Assembly (NCBI RefSeq): GCF_010614805.1
Contig: NZ_JAAFZC010000001.1
Location: forward strand, 186,001 to 250,000
DNA: 64,000 bases
Reading direction: 5' to 3'
From: Pseudooceanicola aestuarii
Lineage (GTDB): Bacteria; Pseudomonadota; Alphaproteobacteria; Rhodobacterales; Rhodobacteraceae
Shown: piece after piece, positions 35,007 to 44,755 of the stretch
Layout: every line of letters begins with the position of its first letter
Numbering within the stretch: position 1 is the stretch's first letter
Position numbers and translations under genes: made by a program
Notes under the pieces: generated by a model
The model's input: only the letters and a program-made list of their open reading frames with translations
What the model was told of the DNA's origin: nothing
Databases searched by the model: none

Positions 35007-35912
35007 ATGACCGCGAAACCCCTCACCCATCTTCAGCGCCTCGAAGCCGAAAGCATCCACATCCTGCGCGAAGTGGCAGCCGAGGCCGAGAACCCTGTCA
35101 TGCTCTATTCCGTGGGCAAGGACAGCGCGGTCATGCTGCATCTGGCGAAAAAGGCGTTCTTTCCCGCGCCGCCGCCCTTTCCGCTGATGCATGTGGACAC
35201 GACCTGGAAGTTCCAGGCCATGTACCAGCTGCGCGACCGCGCCGCGCGCGAGGCCGGGATGGAGCTGATCGTGCACCAGAACCCCGAAGCCAAGGCGCAG
35301 GGCATCAACCCGTTCGATCACGGCTCTCTGCATACCGACATGTGGAAAACCGAGGGGCTGAAACAGGCGTTGGACCTGCACGGGTTCGACGCCGCCTTTG
35401 GCGGCGCCCGCCGGGACGAGGAAAAATCCCGCGCCAAGGAGCGGGTGTTCTCTTTTCGCACCGCCTCGCACCGCTGGGATCCCAAGAACCAGCGCCCCGA
35501 ATTGTGGCGCCTGTACAATGCCCGCAAGGCCAAGGGGGAATCGATGCGCGTCTTCCCCATCTCAAACTGGACGGAGCTGGACATCTGGCAATACATCCAT
35601 CTGGAGGGGATCGAGATCGTGCCGCTGTATTTCGCCGCGCCCCGTCCCACGGTGACCCGCGACGGCATGTTGCTGATGGTCGATGACGGCAGATTCCCGT
35701 TGCGCGAGGGGGAGACGCCGCAGATGCGCTCTGTCCGGTTCCGCACGCTGGGCTGCTACCCTCTGACCGGCGCGGTGGAAAGCACCGCCACCACCCTGCC
35801 CGAGGTCATCCAGGAAACCCTGCTGACCACCACCTCCGAACGCCAGGGCCGCGCGATCGACCATGATCAGGCTGCCTCCATGGAGAAGAAGAAGCAGGAC
35901 GGATACTTCTGA
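35007..35912 (+). CDS. cysD: sulfate adenylyltransferase subunit 2
   Basis: Catalytic, PP-loop subunit of ATP sulfurylase, making adenosine 5'-phosphosulfate from ATP and sulfate with the GTPase CysN. Its 301 residues match the family. The PP-loop [18 protein letters not shown] lies near residue 32; [28 protein letters not shown] and the C-terminal [10 protein letters not shown] and [12 protein letters not shown] motifs are typical. It precedes cysNC by 45 bases as one operon. Confidence 0.97.
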   Translation: MTAKPLTHLQRLEAESIHILREVAAEAENPVMLYSVGKDSAVMLHLAKKAFFPAPPPFPLMHVDTTWKFQAMYQLRDRAAREAGMELIVHQNPEAKAQGINPFDHGSLHTDMWKTEGLKQALDLHGFDAAFGGARRDEEKSRAKERVFSFRTASHRWDPKNQRPELWRLYNARKAKGESMRVFPISNWTELDIWQYIHLEGIEIVPLYFAAPRPTVTRDGMLLMVDDGRFPLREGETPQMRSVRFRTLGCYPLTGAVESTATTLPEVIQETLLTTTSERQGRAIDHDQAASMEKKKQDGYF

Positions 35913-35957
35913 TCGCCCTGCCCCCTTCCCGGCCCTTCCAGATTTCCAGGTGACCCC

Positions 35958-37886
35958 ATGACGACCGACAAGACCCCCGCCCAAGACGACGCGATCTACC
36001 AGACCGAGGCGCTGATCGCCGAGGATATCGACGCCTATCTCGACCTTCACCAGCACAAGACGATGCTGCGCTTCATCACCTGCGGATCGGTGGATGACGG
36101 CAAGTCCACGTTGATCGGGCGGCTGCTGTACGACAGCAAGATGATCTTCGAGGATCAGCTCGCCACGCTGGAAGCCGACAGCAAGAAGGTCGGCACCCAG
36201 GGGCAGGAGATCGATTTCGCCCTGCTGGTGGACGGGCTGGCGGCCGAGCGCGAACAGGGCATCACCATCGACGTGGCCTATCGGTTCTTCGCGACGGAGA
36301 AACGCAAGTTCATCGTCGCCGACACGCCCGGCCACGAACAATATACCCGCAACATGGTCACCGGCGCCTCTACCGCCGATCTGGCGGTGATCCTTGTGGA
36401 TGCGCGCAAGGGCGTGCTGACCCAGACGCGGCGCCACAGCTATCTCGTGCAGCTGCTGGGCATCCGCAATATCGTGCTGGCGGTGAACAAGATGGATCTG
36501 GTTGACTACGATCAGGTCGTGTTCGACCGCATCGTTGCGGAATACACGGAATTCGCCCGCTCCATCGGGATCGAGACCTTCGTGCCGATCCCGATCTCCG
36601 GCTACAAGGGCGACAACATCACCGCGCCCTCCGCCAATACGCCCTGGTATGACGGCACCGCATTGCTGCCCCATCTGGAAACGGTGGAGATCGACAGCAC
36701 CCGCGAGCCGCAGGCTGCCCCCTTCCGGATGCCGGTGCAATGGGTGAACCGGCCGGATCTGGATTTCCGCGGGTTCGCCGGTCTGATCGCCAGCGGCCAG
36801 GTGCAGCCCGGCGATCCGGTGCGGGTGCTGCCCTCGGGCAAGACATCCAAGGTGGCGCGGATTGTCACCTTCGACGGGGATCGCGGCCGCGCACTGGCCG
36901 GCGAGGCGATCACCCTGACCCTGGAGGACGAGATCGACTGTTCGCGCGGGCAGGTGATCGTGGCGGCGCAATCGCCCCTGGAGGTGGCCGACCAGTTCGA
37001 GACGACGCTGATCTGGATGGACGAACAGGAAATGGTGCCGGGCCGCGCCTATGCGATGAAGATCGGCACCCAGACCGTTTCCGCCACGGTGCAGGCGCCG
37101 AAATACGAGATCAACGTCAACACCCAGGAACATCTGGCGACCAAGACGCTGGATCTGAATGCCATCGGTGTGGCCAATATCACCACCGACCGCGAGATCC
37201 CCTTTGCCGCCTACGCGGAAAACCGCGATCTGGGCGGGTTCATCCTGATCGACCGGATGACCAACCAGACCGTCGCGGCGGGGATGATCCACTTTGCCCT
37301 GCGCCGGGCGCAGAACATCCATTGGCAGGCGACCGACATCAGCCGCGAAAGCCATGCGGCGATGAAGAACCAGAAACCCGCCGTTGTCTGGCTGACCGGG
37401 CTGTCGGGGTCCGGCAAATCCACCATTGCCAACATGGTGGAGAAAAAGCTGGCCCGGATGAACCGCCACACCTTCCTGCTGGACGGCGACAACGTGCGCC
37501 ACGGGCTGAACAAGGATCTGGGCTTTACCGAGGCGGACCGGGTGGAGAATATCCGCCGCGTGGGCGAGGTTGCCCGCCTGATGACCGATGCGGGGCTGAT
37601 CGTGATCACGGCCTTCATCTCGCCCTTCCGCTCCGAGCGGGAGATGGTCCGCTCCATGATGCAACCGGGCGAGTTCATCGAGGTCTTCGTGGACACCCCG
37701 CTGGAAGTGGCCGAGGCCCGCGACGTCAAGGGCCTTTATGCCAAGGCCCGGTCCGGTCAGCTGAAGAACTTCACCGGGATCGACAGCCCCTACGAGGAAC
37801 CGCATGGCGCGGAGCTGACGATCGACACCACGGAGATGACCCCGGAGGAGGCCGCCGATGCCATCGTCGCCCGACTGATCCCCTGA
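35958..37886 (+). CDS. cysNC: bifunctional sulfate adenylyltransferase subunit 1 / adenylylsulfate kinase
   Basis: A 642-residue fusion. Residues 1 to ~455 are CysN, a translation-factor-like GTPase with G1 [43 protein letters not shown] and NKMDL, driving APS synthesis. From about 465 to the end is CysC (APS kinase), with P-loop GLSGSGKST near residue 481, [15 protein letters not shown] and [11 protein letters not shown], making PAPS. The fusion passes APS from one site to the next. A strong terminator follows. Confidence 0.97.
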   Translation: MTTDKTPAQDDAIYQTEALIAEDIDAYLDLHQHKTMLRFITCGSVDDGKSTLIGRLLYDSKMIFEDQLATLEADSKKVGTQGQEIDFALLVDGLAAEREQGITIDVAYRFFATEKRKFIVADTPGHEQYTRNMVTGASTADLAVILVDARKGVLTQTRRHSYLVQLLGIRNIVLAVNKMDLVDYDQVVFDRIVAEYTEFARSIGIETFVPIPISGYKGDNITAPSANTPWYDGTALLPHLETVEIDSTREPQAAPFRMPVQWVNRPDLDFRGFAGLIASGQVQPGDPVRVLPSGKTSKVARIVTFDGDRGRALAGEAITLTLEDEIDCSRGQVIVAAQSPLEVADQFETTLIWMDEQEMVPGRAYAMKIGTQTVSATVQAPKYEINVNTQEHLATKTLDLNAIGVANITTDREIPFAAYAENRDLGGFILIDRMTNQTVAAGMIHFALRRAQNIHWQATDISRESHAAMKNQKPAVVWLTGLSGSGKSTIANMVEKKLARMNRHTFLLDGDNVRHGLNKDLGFTEADRVENIRRVGEVARLMTDAGLIVITAFISPFRSEREMVRSMMQPGEFIEVFVDTPLEVAEARDVKGLYAKARSGQLKNFTGIDSPYEEPHGAELTIDTTEMTPEEAADAIVARLIP

Positions 37887-37938
37887 GCGGCCCGCCGCGC
37901 CAAGCCCGCGGCCGGCGCGACCCGCAGACCCACCATCC

Positions 37939-37970
37939 AAGGCCCGCCGTGACCCGGCGGGCCTTCGCCT
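37939..37970 (+). terminator. rho-independent terminator of cysD-cysNC
   Basis: A perfect 11-bp stem AAGGCCCGCCG/CGGCGGGCCTT (37939-37949, 37955-37965) around TGACC, then CGCCTTT. Confidence 0.88.
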
Positions 37971-37986
37971 TTGGGCAACGACAACC

Positions 37987-38986
37987 ATGCCGGGCATGGG
38001 TGTCAAGTCGATCACAGCCTGGCTCAACGAGAACGGTTATCGAACCCGGCGTAGAAAATACTGGACTATCGGTATGGTTCACAAGCGGGTGACGGACAGC
38101 GCGGTCAAAGGGGACTACTTGTACGGAAAAAAGGCAGGCATCGATACCGCAGTCCACGTTCCGATTACGGAGATCATTCCTGCGCACCGCTTCGACATGG
38201 CGCAGAGGATCCTGCGCGGAAGAAGCCCCAAGAAGAAACCTCCGCGGGACACCACCAGTGACATCCTCCTCTCGACAGTAGCTGTCTGCGGTCACTGTGG
38301 TTCCGGCATGAAGCTCGCAAGGGGCAAGAGCGGAAAATATCGCTACTACAACTGCTCCGGGGAGAGGCGCCGGGGCAAGTCCACATGCCCAGGAATGCGC
38401 GTTCCCATGGAAGCCTTCGACCAGTTCATCATCGAGACGGTCAGCACGCACCTGTTCTCAAGCCAGCGGGTCCGCGAAAATGCTCTCGGATCTAATGGAT
38501 CGCCAAGCGATCAGGCGCCACGAGAACAGCGGTCATCTGGACCGGATCCGTGCCGAACTCAACGAGGCGGAAAAAAGGCTCAGGCGCTTCTACGATGCAA
38601 TGGAGACAGGCGCGATCGATCCCTCCGAACCTACGTTCAAGGAGCGGCAGGCCGAGCTCACGGATAAACGAAACCTCGCCAAAGCCGCCGAGGACCGCGC
38701 GCTGGCCGAGCTCCAGCCGACTGCCGAACTGACCGAGAAGGCCGTGAAGAAGTTCGCCGACTTCGTCAGAAAACAGCTCGCCGAGGGTAACCTCCAGTTC
38801 AAACGCCAGTACCTGCGCGCCGTCATCGACAAGATCACAGTCAACGAAAACAGCGTGAAGATCCTTATAGATCAAAGAGATATCGAGTCAGCAGCTCTTA
38901 CCCATGCAGCCGGAAACACCGGACCTACAGTAGTGCCCATTTTTGTTCGGGAATGGCGGAGGAGGTGGGATTCGAACCCACGGTAG
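37987..38986 (+). pseudogene. truncated and frameshifted large serine recombinase (C-terminal remnant)
   Basis: Remains of a serine-type integrase/recombinase. Part one shows the Recombinase domain (GVKSITAWLNENGYRTRRRKYWT, YLYGKK) and a zinc ribbon (CGHCGSGMKL...YYNCSGERRRGKSTCPG). At about 38477-38480 (AAAA) the frame shifts: homologous coiled-coil sequence continues in the next frame (LSDLMDRQAIRRHE, LNEAEKRLRRFYDAMETG, FVRKQLAEGNLQFKRQYLRAVIDKI). The ~150-residue catalytic resolvase domain with its Ser nucleophile is missing at the left, where only cysNC's terminator is found. The last 11 residues (EWRRRWDSNPR) are read from the antisense strand of tRNA-Ser. Not functional as it stands. 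Confidence 0.88.
38954..38986. other. probable attachment site at the 3' end of tRNA-Ser
   Basis: The recombinase remnant's final codons and stop lie within the 3' third of the tRNA gene on the opposite strand, as happens when an element integrates into a tRNA 3' end. A matching second att copy was not found in this window. Confidence 0.5.
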
Positions 38987-39043
38987 ACTTTCACCTACGT
39001 CGGTTTTCAAGACCGGTGCATTAGACCACTCTGCCACTCCTCC
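38954..39043 (-). tRNA. tRNA-Ser (anticodon TGA)
   Basis: Read on the minus strand, 90 bases including an encoded CCA. Acceptor GGAGGAG pairs with CTCCTCC; the anticodon loop CTTGAAA gives TGA (reads UCA); a long variable arm GTAG...CTAC is diagnostic of serine; the T arm is GTGGGTTCGAATCCCAC. The anticodon stem has one C-A mismatch at its base, otherwise the cloverleaf is intact. A serine-recombinase remnant abuts its 3' end. Confidence 0.95.
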
Positions 39044-39349
39044 GTTCTGACGGGGATTAATCCGGGCGGAGCGATTCTGGAAGGGCATCCGCGCAGCGGT
39101 GGCGTCGCCTCCTGCTTGCGCCGGTGCGGCGGGGCGCGAGCGCGGGCATTGTGCGGACGCACGCCGGCGCGGCACGGGCCGCTGCTTCCCCTCGCGACGG
39201 GGATACGTGTCGGACCTTTCCAGATCGCGCGCGGCGCGCTAGACTGACGCAAAACAATGACGCCTCGGGCAGATCCGGGGCCGAGGCATCACGGCAGTGA
39301 CCGAACCATCGGTCGGCGGGGCAGCCCGCAGCAGGCAAGGGGCAGGAAC
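39044..39349. other. 306-base gene-free stretch between tRNA-Ser and the SPOR lipoprotein gene
   Basis: GC-rich and without a convincing open frame. It should hold the tRNA promoter (reading left) and that of the SPOR gene (reading right), but no clear promoter boxes were recognised. Confidence 0.4.
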
Positions 39350-40540
39350 ATGCAGGACTCCGGCACAGGGGACGCGCGCGATCTGGCAGGGCGCGGCGGC
39401 GACACGGGTGGTGCCGCCCGCGCCCGGCGCAACGGGTTGCGCGCCGCGTTGCTGCTGAGCGGAGCACTGACCCTCGCGGGCTGCACCGGCGACAACCAAT
39501 TGCCGCTGTTCCAGAAATCCGAAACCGCAGATGGCGGAGAGCCGCAGGTGGGGCGCGCGACCAAGCTGGTGGAACGCGACATCGAGGCCCCCGAAGTCTT
39601 TCAGGTGACCGAGGCCGGATTGTGGGACGGCAGGCCCTCGTTGGGTGGCGTCTGGGTCGCCCATCCCGATGTGCAGGATCCCGAACGGGTGCTGATCCGC
39701 AACACCACCAACGACAAGTTCGTCATCGGCGCTCTGTTCCGGCGCGAGCGGGACAACCCCGGCCCCCGGCTTCAGGTTTCCTCGGACGCGGCGGCGGCGC
39801 TTGGAATCCTGGCCGGCGCCCCGACACGGCTGAACGTCACCGCCTTGCGGCGGGAAACCGTGACCCCGCAGGCAGATGTGGAGACCGCGCCCGCCAGCAC
39901 CGCGCCCGCCGCCCTGCCCGCCGCCAACACGGTGCAGGAAACCCGCCTGGACCCCGCCGCCACGGCGCGGGCGATCGAGGCCGCGCCCGACACCTCCGCC
40001 GGCGAACGCGCCGCAGGCCAGGCCGCGCAGCCCGCCGCCAGGGCCGGCGCCGCCGCCCCGTCCACGCTGGCCGCCACCGGGGCGGCCTCCGGGACCGCTG
40101 TCGCCTCCGCCGCACAGGCCACCCCTGCCGAGGCCCCGCGCAAGGGGGGACTTTTCGGCTGGTTGCGGCGCAAGGACAGCTCCGAAACGACCTCCGGGCC
40201 CGATACCGCCTCCGCCAGCGCGAACGACGTGCAGACCACGCAGCAGCCCGCCGGCACACCGGCCCGGTCTCCTGCCGCGCCCACGCCTGCCAGGCCGGCC
40301 TCCAGCTTGGAAAAGCCGTTCATCCAGCTTGGGATCTTCAGCGTCGAACAGAATGCGCGGAATACCGCCACCGCGATGCGCCAGCGCGGGATCGTCCCGC
40401 TGGTGCGCAAGCAATCCTCGCGCGGCAAGGATTTCTACCGCGTCATCGTCGGCCCGGCCAGTTCCACCACCGAACGCGCGGTCCTGCTGAAGACGATCAA
40501 GCAGGCCGGTTTCGCCGACGCCTACGCCGTCACGAACTGA
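39350..40540 (+). CDS. SPOR-domain lipoprotein
   Basis: About 396 residues. An Arg-rich N-terminus precedes a hydrophobic helix and the lipobox LTLAGC (Cys45), so the protein is probably lipidated and anchored in the outer membrane. A low-complexity Ala/Pro/Thr linker (residues ~170-320) leads to a C-terminal SPOR domain (KPFIQLGIFSVEQNARNTA, YRVIVGPAS), which binds denuded septal peptidoglycan. The region before the linker is a conserved domain of rhodobacterial SPOR proteins. It precedes the D,D-carboxypeptidase gene by 138 bases, a fitting cell-wall partner. Confidence 0.88.
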   Translation: MQDSGTGDARDLAGRGGDTGGAARARRNGLRAALLLSGALTLAGCTGDNQLPLFQKSETADGGEPQVGRATKLVERDIEAPEVFQVTEAGLWDGRPSLGGVWVAHPDVQDPERVLIRNTTNDKFVIGALFRRERDNPGPRLQVSSDAAAALGILAGAPTRLNVTALRRETVTPQADVETAPASTAPAALPAANTVQETRLDPAATARAIEAAPDTSAGERAAGQAAQPAARAGAAAPSTLAATGAASGTAVASAAQATPAEAPRKGGLFGWLRRKDSSETTSGPDTASASANDVQTTQQPAGTPARSPAAPTPARPASSLEKPFIQLGIFSVEQNARNTATAMRQRGIVPLVRKQSSRGKDFYRVIVGPASSTTERAVLLKTIKQAGFADAYAVTN

Positions 40541-40678
40541 TGAAGGCGCCGCACTGGACCCCGTCAGTGGCAGCGGCTATCACCTGAACTGGCTGCTGTC
40601 CGGGTCGTCCGGGCCTGCCGCATTGCCCCTCCGGGCCCCGGCCCGAACGTTTGGACCACGCCAGGGAGAGAGCCCTTG

Positions 40679-41848
40679 ATGCTTTCCACGCTCCGACAGG
40701 CCGCCGCGGCCACCATCGCGATCCTGCTCTGCGCCGCGCAGGTGCAGGCCTTTGACACCCGCGCCAGGACCGCCTTTGTCATGGACCTCGGCACGCGCAC
40801 AGTGCTGCTGGACAAGAATGCGGACCAGCCGGTGCCGCCGGCCTCCATGTCCAAGCTGATGACGCTTTACGTCGCCTTCGAGGCGATCCGCGACGGCCGC
40901 CTGTCGCTGAACGAGGAACTGCCCGTCTCCAGCCACGCCATGAGCTATGGCGGGTCGACCATGTTCCTGGACACCACCGACCGCGTCCGGGTGGAGGACC
41001 TGCTGCGCGGCATCATCGTGCTGTCGGGCAATGACGCCTGCGCCGTGATCGCGGAGGCCCTCAGCCCAGACGGGACGGAGGCCGGGTTTGCCCGCTACAT
41101 GACGCAGCGCGCGCAGCAGATGGGCATGACCGGCTCCACCTTCACCAATTCCAACGGCTGGCCCCAGGCCGGCCATCGGATGACGATGCGCGACCTGGCC
41201 CTGCTGGCCCGCCACCTGATCGAGGATTTCCCGAACTTCTACCCGATGTTCGCCGAACAGGAATTCGAATTCGACGGACGCGCGCCGCAGAACATCCGCA
41301 ACCGCAACCCGCTGCTGGGGCTGGGGATCGGCGCCGACGGGCTGAAGACCGGCCATACCGAGGAAGCCGGCTACGGCCTTGTCGGCTCGGCCAAACAGGG
41401 CAACCGTCGCATCGTCTTCGCCTTCGCCGGGCTGAGCAGCACCAAGGAGCGTGCCGAGGAGGCGCAGGCGCTGGTCAACTGGGCCTTCCGCCAATTCGCC
41501 GAGCGCGAGATCATGCGCCAGGGCGATGTCGTCACCCGCGCGCCGGTCTGGATGGGCAGCCAGGGCGATGTCGGCCTGGCCGCTTCGGAGAACGTGATCG
41601 CGCTGTTGCCGATCCTCTCGGGCAAGGAAGTGGAAGCGGAGATCGTCTTTGACGGGCCGATCCATGCCCCGATCTCCAAGGGGCAGGAGCTGGGCACCCT
41701 GATCCTGACCCCCACGGACCTCCCGGAGACGCGGGTGCAGCTGGTCGCCGACACCGACGTGGCGCGCGGCGGCTTTGCCACCCGGATCAAGGCTGCGGCC
41801 CTGCACCTGGTGCGCCGCCTGAACGAAGGGCCGGAGGGCGCTTCTTGA
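40679..41848 (+). CDS. D-alanyl-D-alanine carboxypeptidase (PBP5/6 type)
   Basis: A 389-residue periplasmic penicillin-binding protein trimming D-Ala from peptidoglycan stem peptides. Signal peptide ends near VQAFD. Active-site motifs: SMSK (Ser56-Lys59), SGN (116-118) and KTG in GLKTGHTEEAG. The C-terminal PBP5 beta domain (EAEIVFDGPIHAPISKGQELG) is present and the tail may form an amphipathic anchor. ATG40679 follows AGGGAGAG; a TTG just before it is in frame. The stop overlaps the tmk start. Confidence 0.95.
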   Translation: MLSTLRQAAAATIAILLCAAQVQAFDTRARTAFVMDLGTRTVLLDKNADQPVPPASMSKLMTLYVAFEAIRDGRLSLNEELPVSSHAMSYGGSTMFLDTTDRVRVEDLLRGIIVLSGNDACAVIAEALSPDGTEAGFARYMTQRAQQMGMTGSTFTNSNGWPQAGHRMTMRDLALLARHLIEDFPNFYPMFAEQEFEFDGRAPQNIRNRNPLLGLGIGADGLKTGHTEEAGYGLVGSAKQGNRRIVFAFAGLSSTKERAEEAQALVNWAFRQFAEREIMRQGDVVTRAPVWMGSQGDVGLAASENVIALLPILSGKEVEAEIVFDGPIHAPISKGQELGTLILTPTDLPETRVQLVADTDVARGGFATRIKAAALHLVRRLNEGPEGAS

Positions 41849-42489
41849 CCCCCACGAACGCCCGACGCGGGGCGTTCGTCTCCTTCGAGGGTATCGACGG
41901 CTCCGGAAAATCCACCCAGGCCCGCCGCCTGGCGGAAACCCTGCGCGCCGCCGGACGCGACGTGGTGCTGACCCGTGAACCCGGCGGCAGCCCGGGGGCC
42001 GAGGAGATCCGCCGCCTGGTGCTGGAGGGCGATCCCGACCGCTGGTCCGCGGAGACGGAGATCCTGCTGTTCACCGCCGCGCGCCGCGACCACATGGAAC
42101 GCACGATCCTGCCGGCGCTGGCCGCGGGCCAGGTGGTGATCTGCGACCGGTTTGCCGACAGCACCCGTATGTACCAGGGCCTGTCGCGCGGCGATCTGCG
42201 CGGGTTGGTGGACCAGCTGCACGACCTGATGGTCGGGCGCGAGCCTGACCTGACGGTGCTGATCGACATGGACCCCGAAACCGGCCTGACCCGCGCTCTG
42301 TCCCGCCAGGGCAGGGAAGAACGGTTCGAAACCTTCGGCGCCGATCTGCAACGGCAGATGCGCCAGGGTTTTCTGGACCTTGCCGCCGCCGCGCCGGACC
42401 GGGTGCGTGTGATCGACGGTGCCCGCCCGGTGGAAGACGTGACGCGCGACGTGCAGGACCTGGTGACCACCTTCCTCGCCGGGCGCTAG
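41845..42489 (+). CDS. tmk: thymidylate kinase
   Basis: Phosphorylates dTMP to dTDP. 214 residues with P-loop SFEGIDGSGKST near the N-terminus, LTREPGGSPGAEEIR (the DR-type LID partner), and DRFADSTRMYQG, the conserved DRY-like motif. No ATG fits; TTG41845 has GGAGG 7 bases upstream and overlaps the preceding stop (TTGA), so translation is coupled to the carboxypeptidase gene. Followed by a 250-base gap with a repeat element before holB. Confidence 0.96.
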   Translation: MTPTNARRGAFVSFEGIDGSGKSTQARRLAETLRAAGRDVVLTREPGGSPGAEEIRRLVLEGDPDRWSAETEILLFTAARRDHMERTILPALAAGQVVICDRFADSTRMYQGLSRGDLRGLVDQLHDLMVGREPDLTVLIDMDPETGLTRALSRQGREERFETFGADLQRQMRQGFLDLAAAAPDRVRVIDGARPVEDVTRDVQDLVTTFLAGR

Positions 42490-42543
42490 CCCGCCACCGG
42501 ATCCCCCTCGCCCGCTCACCTCTCTCGCATATCGCGCGCCCGG

Positions 42544-42612
42544 CCCCTTCGGGCTGAAATACCGCAGAGGGGTGAATTGCGCGCAGCGCAAGAGGGGGGA
42601 CAGCGTCCCCCC
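42544..42612 (+). repeat. intergenic repeat, copy B, with two hairpins
   Basis: Box CCTTCGGGCTGAAATACCGC (42546-42565) is followed by hairpin TTGCGC-GCA-GCGCAA (42577-42591) and then GGGGGGAC-AGC-GTCCCCCC (42594-42612). Both hairpins have 3-base loops. It fills much of the gap between tmk and holB. Confidence 0.75.
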
Positions 42613-42739
42613 TGCCCGCGCCACCCGCTTCCCCCCAACGCTGTCAACCTGCCCGCCACCCCACCCGTTGCCACGCCTCCGGCGCGCTGCTGTCACCGTC
42701 CCTCTGGACATCCCCCCGCCCCCGGCGGCATGAAGAGGC

Positions 42740-43873
42740 ATGAGCGATGACACCCGTCCCGAACCCGACCGCGTCGACAACGCGCCGCACCCGCGCGAGA
42801 CGCCCGTGATCCACGGGCAGGACGCCGCGCAGGCGGAGTTCCTGGACGCCTTCGCCTCGGGGCGGTTGCACCATGGCTGGATGCTGACCGGGCCACGTGG
42901 CACCGGCAAAGCGACGCTGGCCTGGGCGATTGCCCGGTTCCTCCTATCCACCCCCGATCCCGATCAGGACGGCGGCCTGTTCGGCGATGCCCCCCCGCCC
43001 GCACCTGACAGCCTGCACATCCCCGCCGACCACCCGGTGGCACGCCGCATGACAGCCGGTGCGGAACCGGGGCTGTTCGTGCTGCGGCGCGGCTGGAACG
43101 ACCAGACCAAGCGCCTGCGCGCCGAAATCACGGTGGAGGAAGCGCGCAAGCTGAAATCCTTTCTCTCGCTGTCGGCCGCCGACGGCGGGCGGCGGGTGGT
43201 GATCGTCGATGCGGCGGACGAGCTGAACACCTCCGCCGCGAACGCCCTGCTGAAGCTGCTGGAGGAACCGCCCGCCCGGACCACCTTGCTGCTGGTGGCG
43301 CATAATCCCTCGGGCCTGTTGCCCACGATCCGGTCGCGCTGCCGGGTGCTGCGCCTGTCGCCGCTGACCCCTGCGGACATGGCCGCCGCCCTTGACCAGG
43401 CCGGCATCGCCGCGCAGGACACGACGCCCGCGCTTTCGGCGCTGGCGGCGGGGTCTGTCGGCGAGGCCGTGCGCCTGGCCAATCTCGACGGGCTGAAGAT
43501 CTATGCGGAGGTGATGGCCCTGCTCGGCTCCCTCCCCCGGCTGGACCGCGCCCGCGCATTGGCCCTGGCCGAGGCCTCTGCCCAACGCGGCGCCGAAGAT
43601 CGCCGCGCCATGCTGCATGTGCTGATCGAACGCGCCCTGTCCCGGCTGGCGCGCAGCGGGGCAGCGGGCGATCCCGGTGGCGGGGCAGAGGCGGCACCGG
43701 GCGAGGCCGAGATCTTTGCCCGGCTGGCCCCCACCCCGCGCCACGCGCGCGACTGGGCCCTGGCCGCACAGGAGGTCAGCGCCCGGCTGCGCCATGGGCA
43801 GGCGGTCAACCTTGACCCTGCCGCGCTCATCCTAGATACGGTCTTCAGGCTCCAGAAAACGGCTCAGGGCTGA
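42740..43873 (+). CDS. holB: DNA polymerase III subunit delta'
   Basis: A 377-residue clamp-loader subunit. GWMLTGPRGTGKATLAWAIARFLL is the Walker A region; RRVVIVDAADELNTSAANALLKLLEEPPARTTLLLV and NPSGLLPTIRSRC are the hallmark Walker B and SRC motifs. The N-terminal ~25 residues are a low-complexity extension. The order tmk-holB-tatD is conserved in alphaproteobacteria. Confidence 0.95.
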   Translation: MSDDTRPEPDRVDNAPHPRETPVIHGQDAAQAEFLDAFASGRLHHGWMLTGPRGTGKATLAWAIARFLLSTPDPDQDGGLFGDAPPPAPDSLHIPADHPVARRMTAGAEPGLFVLRRGWNDQTKRLRAEITVEEARKLKSFLSLSAADGGRRVVIVDAADELNTSAANALLKLLEEPPARTTLLLVAHNPSGLLPTIRSRCRVLRLSPLTPADMAAALDQAGIAAQDTTPALSALAAGSVGEAVRLANLDGLKIYAEVMALLGSLPRLDRARALALAEASAQRGAEDRRAMLHVLIERALSRLARSGAAGDPGGGAEAAPGEAEIFARLAPTPRHARDWALAAQEVSARLRHGQAVNLDPAALILDTVFRLQKTAQG

Positions 43874-43915
43874 CCGCGTGCCGCGCCGGGCCTTGCCGCC
43901 GCACGGAAGGATCGC

Positions 43916-44755
43916 ATGACTACCCCGCCCCACATGAGCGCCCCTGACGCGGCGCAGCCCCCCCGGATCACCGACAGCCATTGCCACCTGGATTTTTCCG
44001 ATTTCGATGGCCAGCAGGCAGAGATCATCGCCCGCGCCCATGCCGCCGGGGTGACCCGCATGGTGACGATCTGCACGAAATTGCCGCAAGAACCCAAAGT
44101 CCGCGCCATAGCCGAGGCACATGACAGCGTCTTCTACGCCGCGGGCATCCACCCGATGTCGGTCGCCGATCACGCCCCCACCACGGTCGAGGATCTGATC
44201 GCGCTGGCACAGCATCCGAAATTCGTCGGGCTGGGCGAGACGGGGCTGGACTACCATTACACCGCCGAAAGCGCACAGGCGCAGCAGGACAGCCTGCGCA
44301 TCCATTGCGCCGCCGCCGCCGAAACCGGTCTGCCCCTGATCATCCATTCGCGCGACGCGGATGACGATATGGCCCGCATCCTGGCGGAGGAACACGCCAA
44401 CGCGCCCTATAGCTGCGTCATGCATTGCTTTTCCTCCTCGGCCGAGCTGGGGCGCGCGGCGCTGGACCTGGGGTTCTACCTGTCGATGTCGGGCATCGCC
44501 GCCTTCCCGCGCAGCACGGAACTGCGGGAGATCTTCGCCGCCGCCCCCGTGGATCGCATCCTGGTGGAGACAGACAGTCCCTACCTCGCGCCGCCGCCCC
44601 ATCGCGGCAAGCGGAACGAGCCGGCCTACACCGCCCATACCGCCCGCGTCGGCGCCGAGCTCTTCGGGCTGGACTACGCTGCCTTCGCCGCCCGCACACA
44701 GGCGAATTTCGACCGCCTGTTCTGGAAGGCCGCGCAATGGCAGGCGCCCGCGTGA
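43916..44755 (+). CDS. TatD-family metal-dependent hydrolase/deoxyribonuclease
   Basis: A 279-residue TIM-barrel metalloenzyme. Metal-binding motifs DSHCHLDF, GETGLDYHY, IIHSRDADDDM, MHCFSSS and VETDSPYLAPPP match YcfH/TatD. Family members have 3'-5' DNase activity, but the cellular role is unsettled. The stop shares one base with the start of the following MBL gene (TGATG). Confidence 0.94.
   Translation: MTTPPHMSAPDAAQPPRITDSHCHLDFSDFDGQQAEIIARAHAAGVTRMVTICTKLPQEPKVRAIAEAHDSVFYAAGIHPMSVADHAPTTVEDLIALAQHPKFVGLGETGLDYHYTAESAQAQQDSLRIHCAAAAETGLPLIIHSRDADDDMARILAEEHANAPYSCVMHCFSSSAELGRAALDLGFYLSMSGIAAFPRSTELREIFAAAPVDRILVETDSPYLAPPPHRGKRNEPAYTAHTARVGAELFGLDYAAFAARTQANFDRLFWKAAQWQAPA

Noticed and set aside
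35562..38027. Very long open frame (over 800 codons) antisense to cysNC
   Set aside because: It mirrors the strong coding pattern of cysNC, is rich in Arg/Gly/His low-complexity sequence and has no recognisable domain; typical of high-GC antisense frames.
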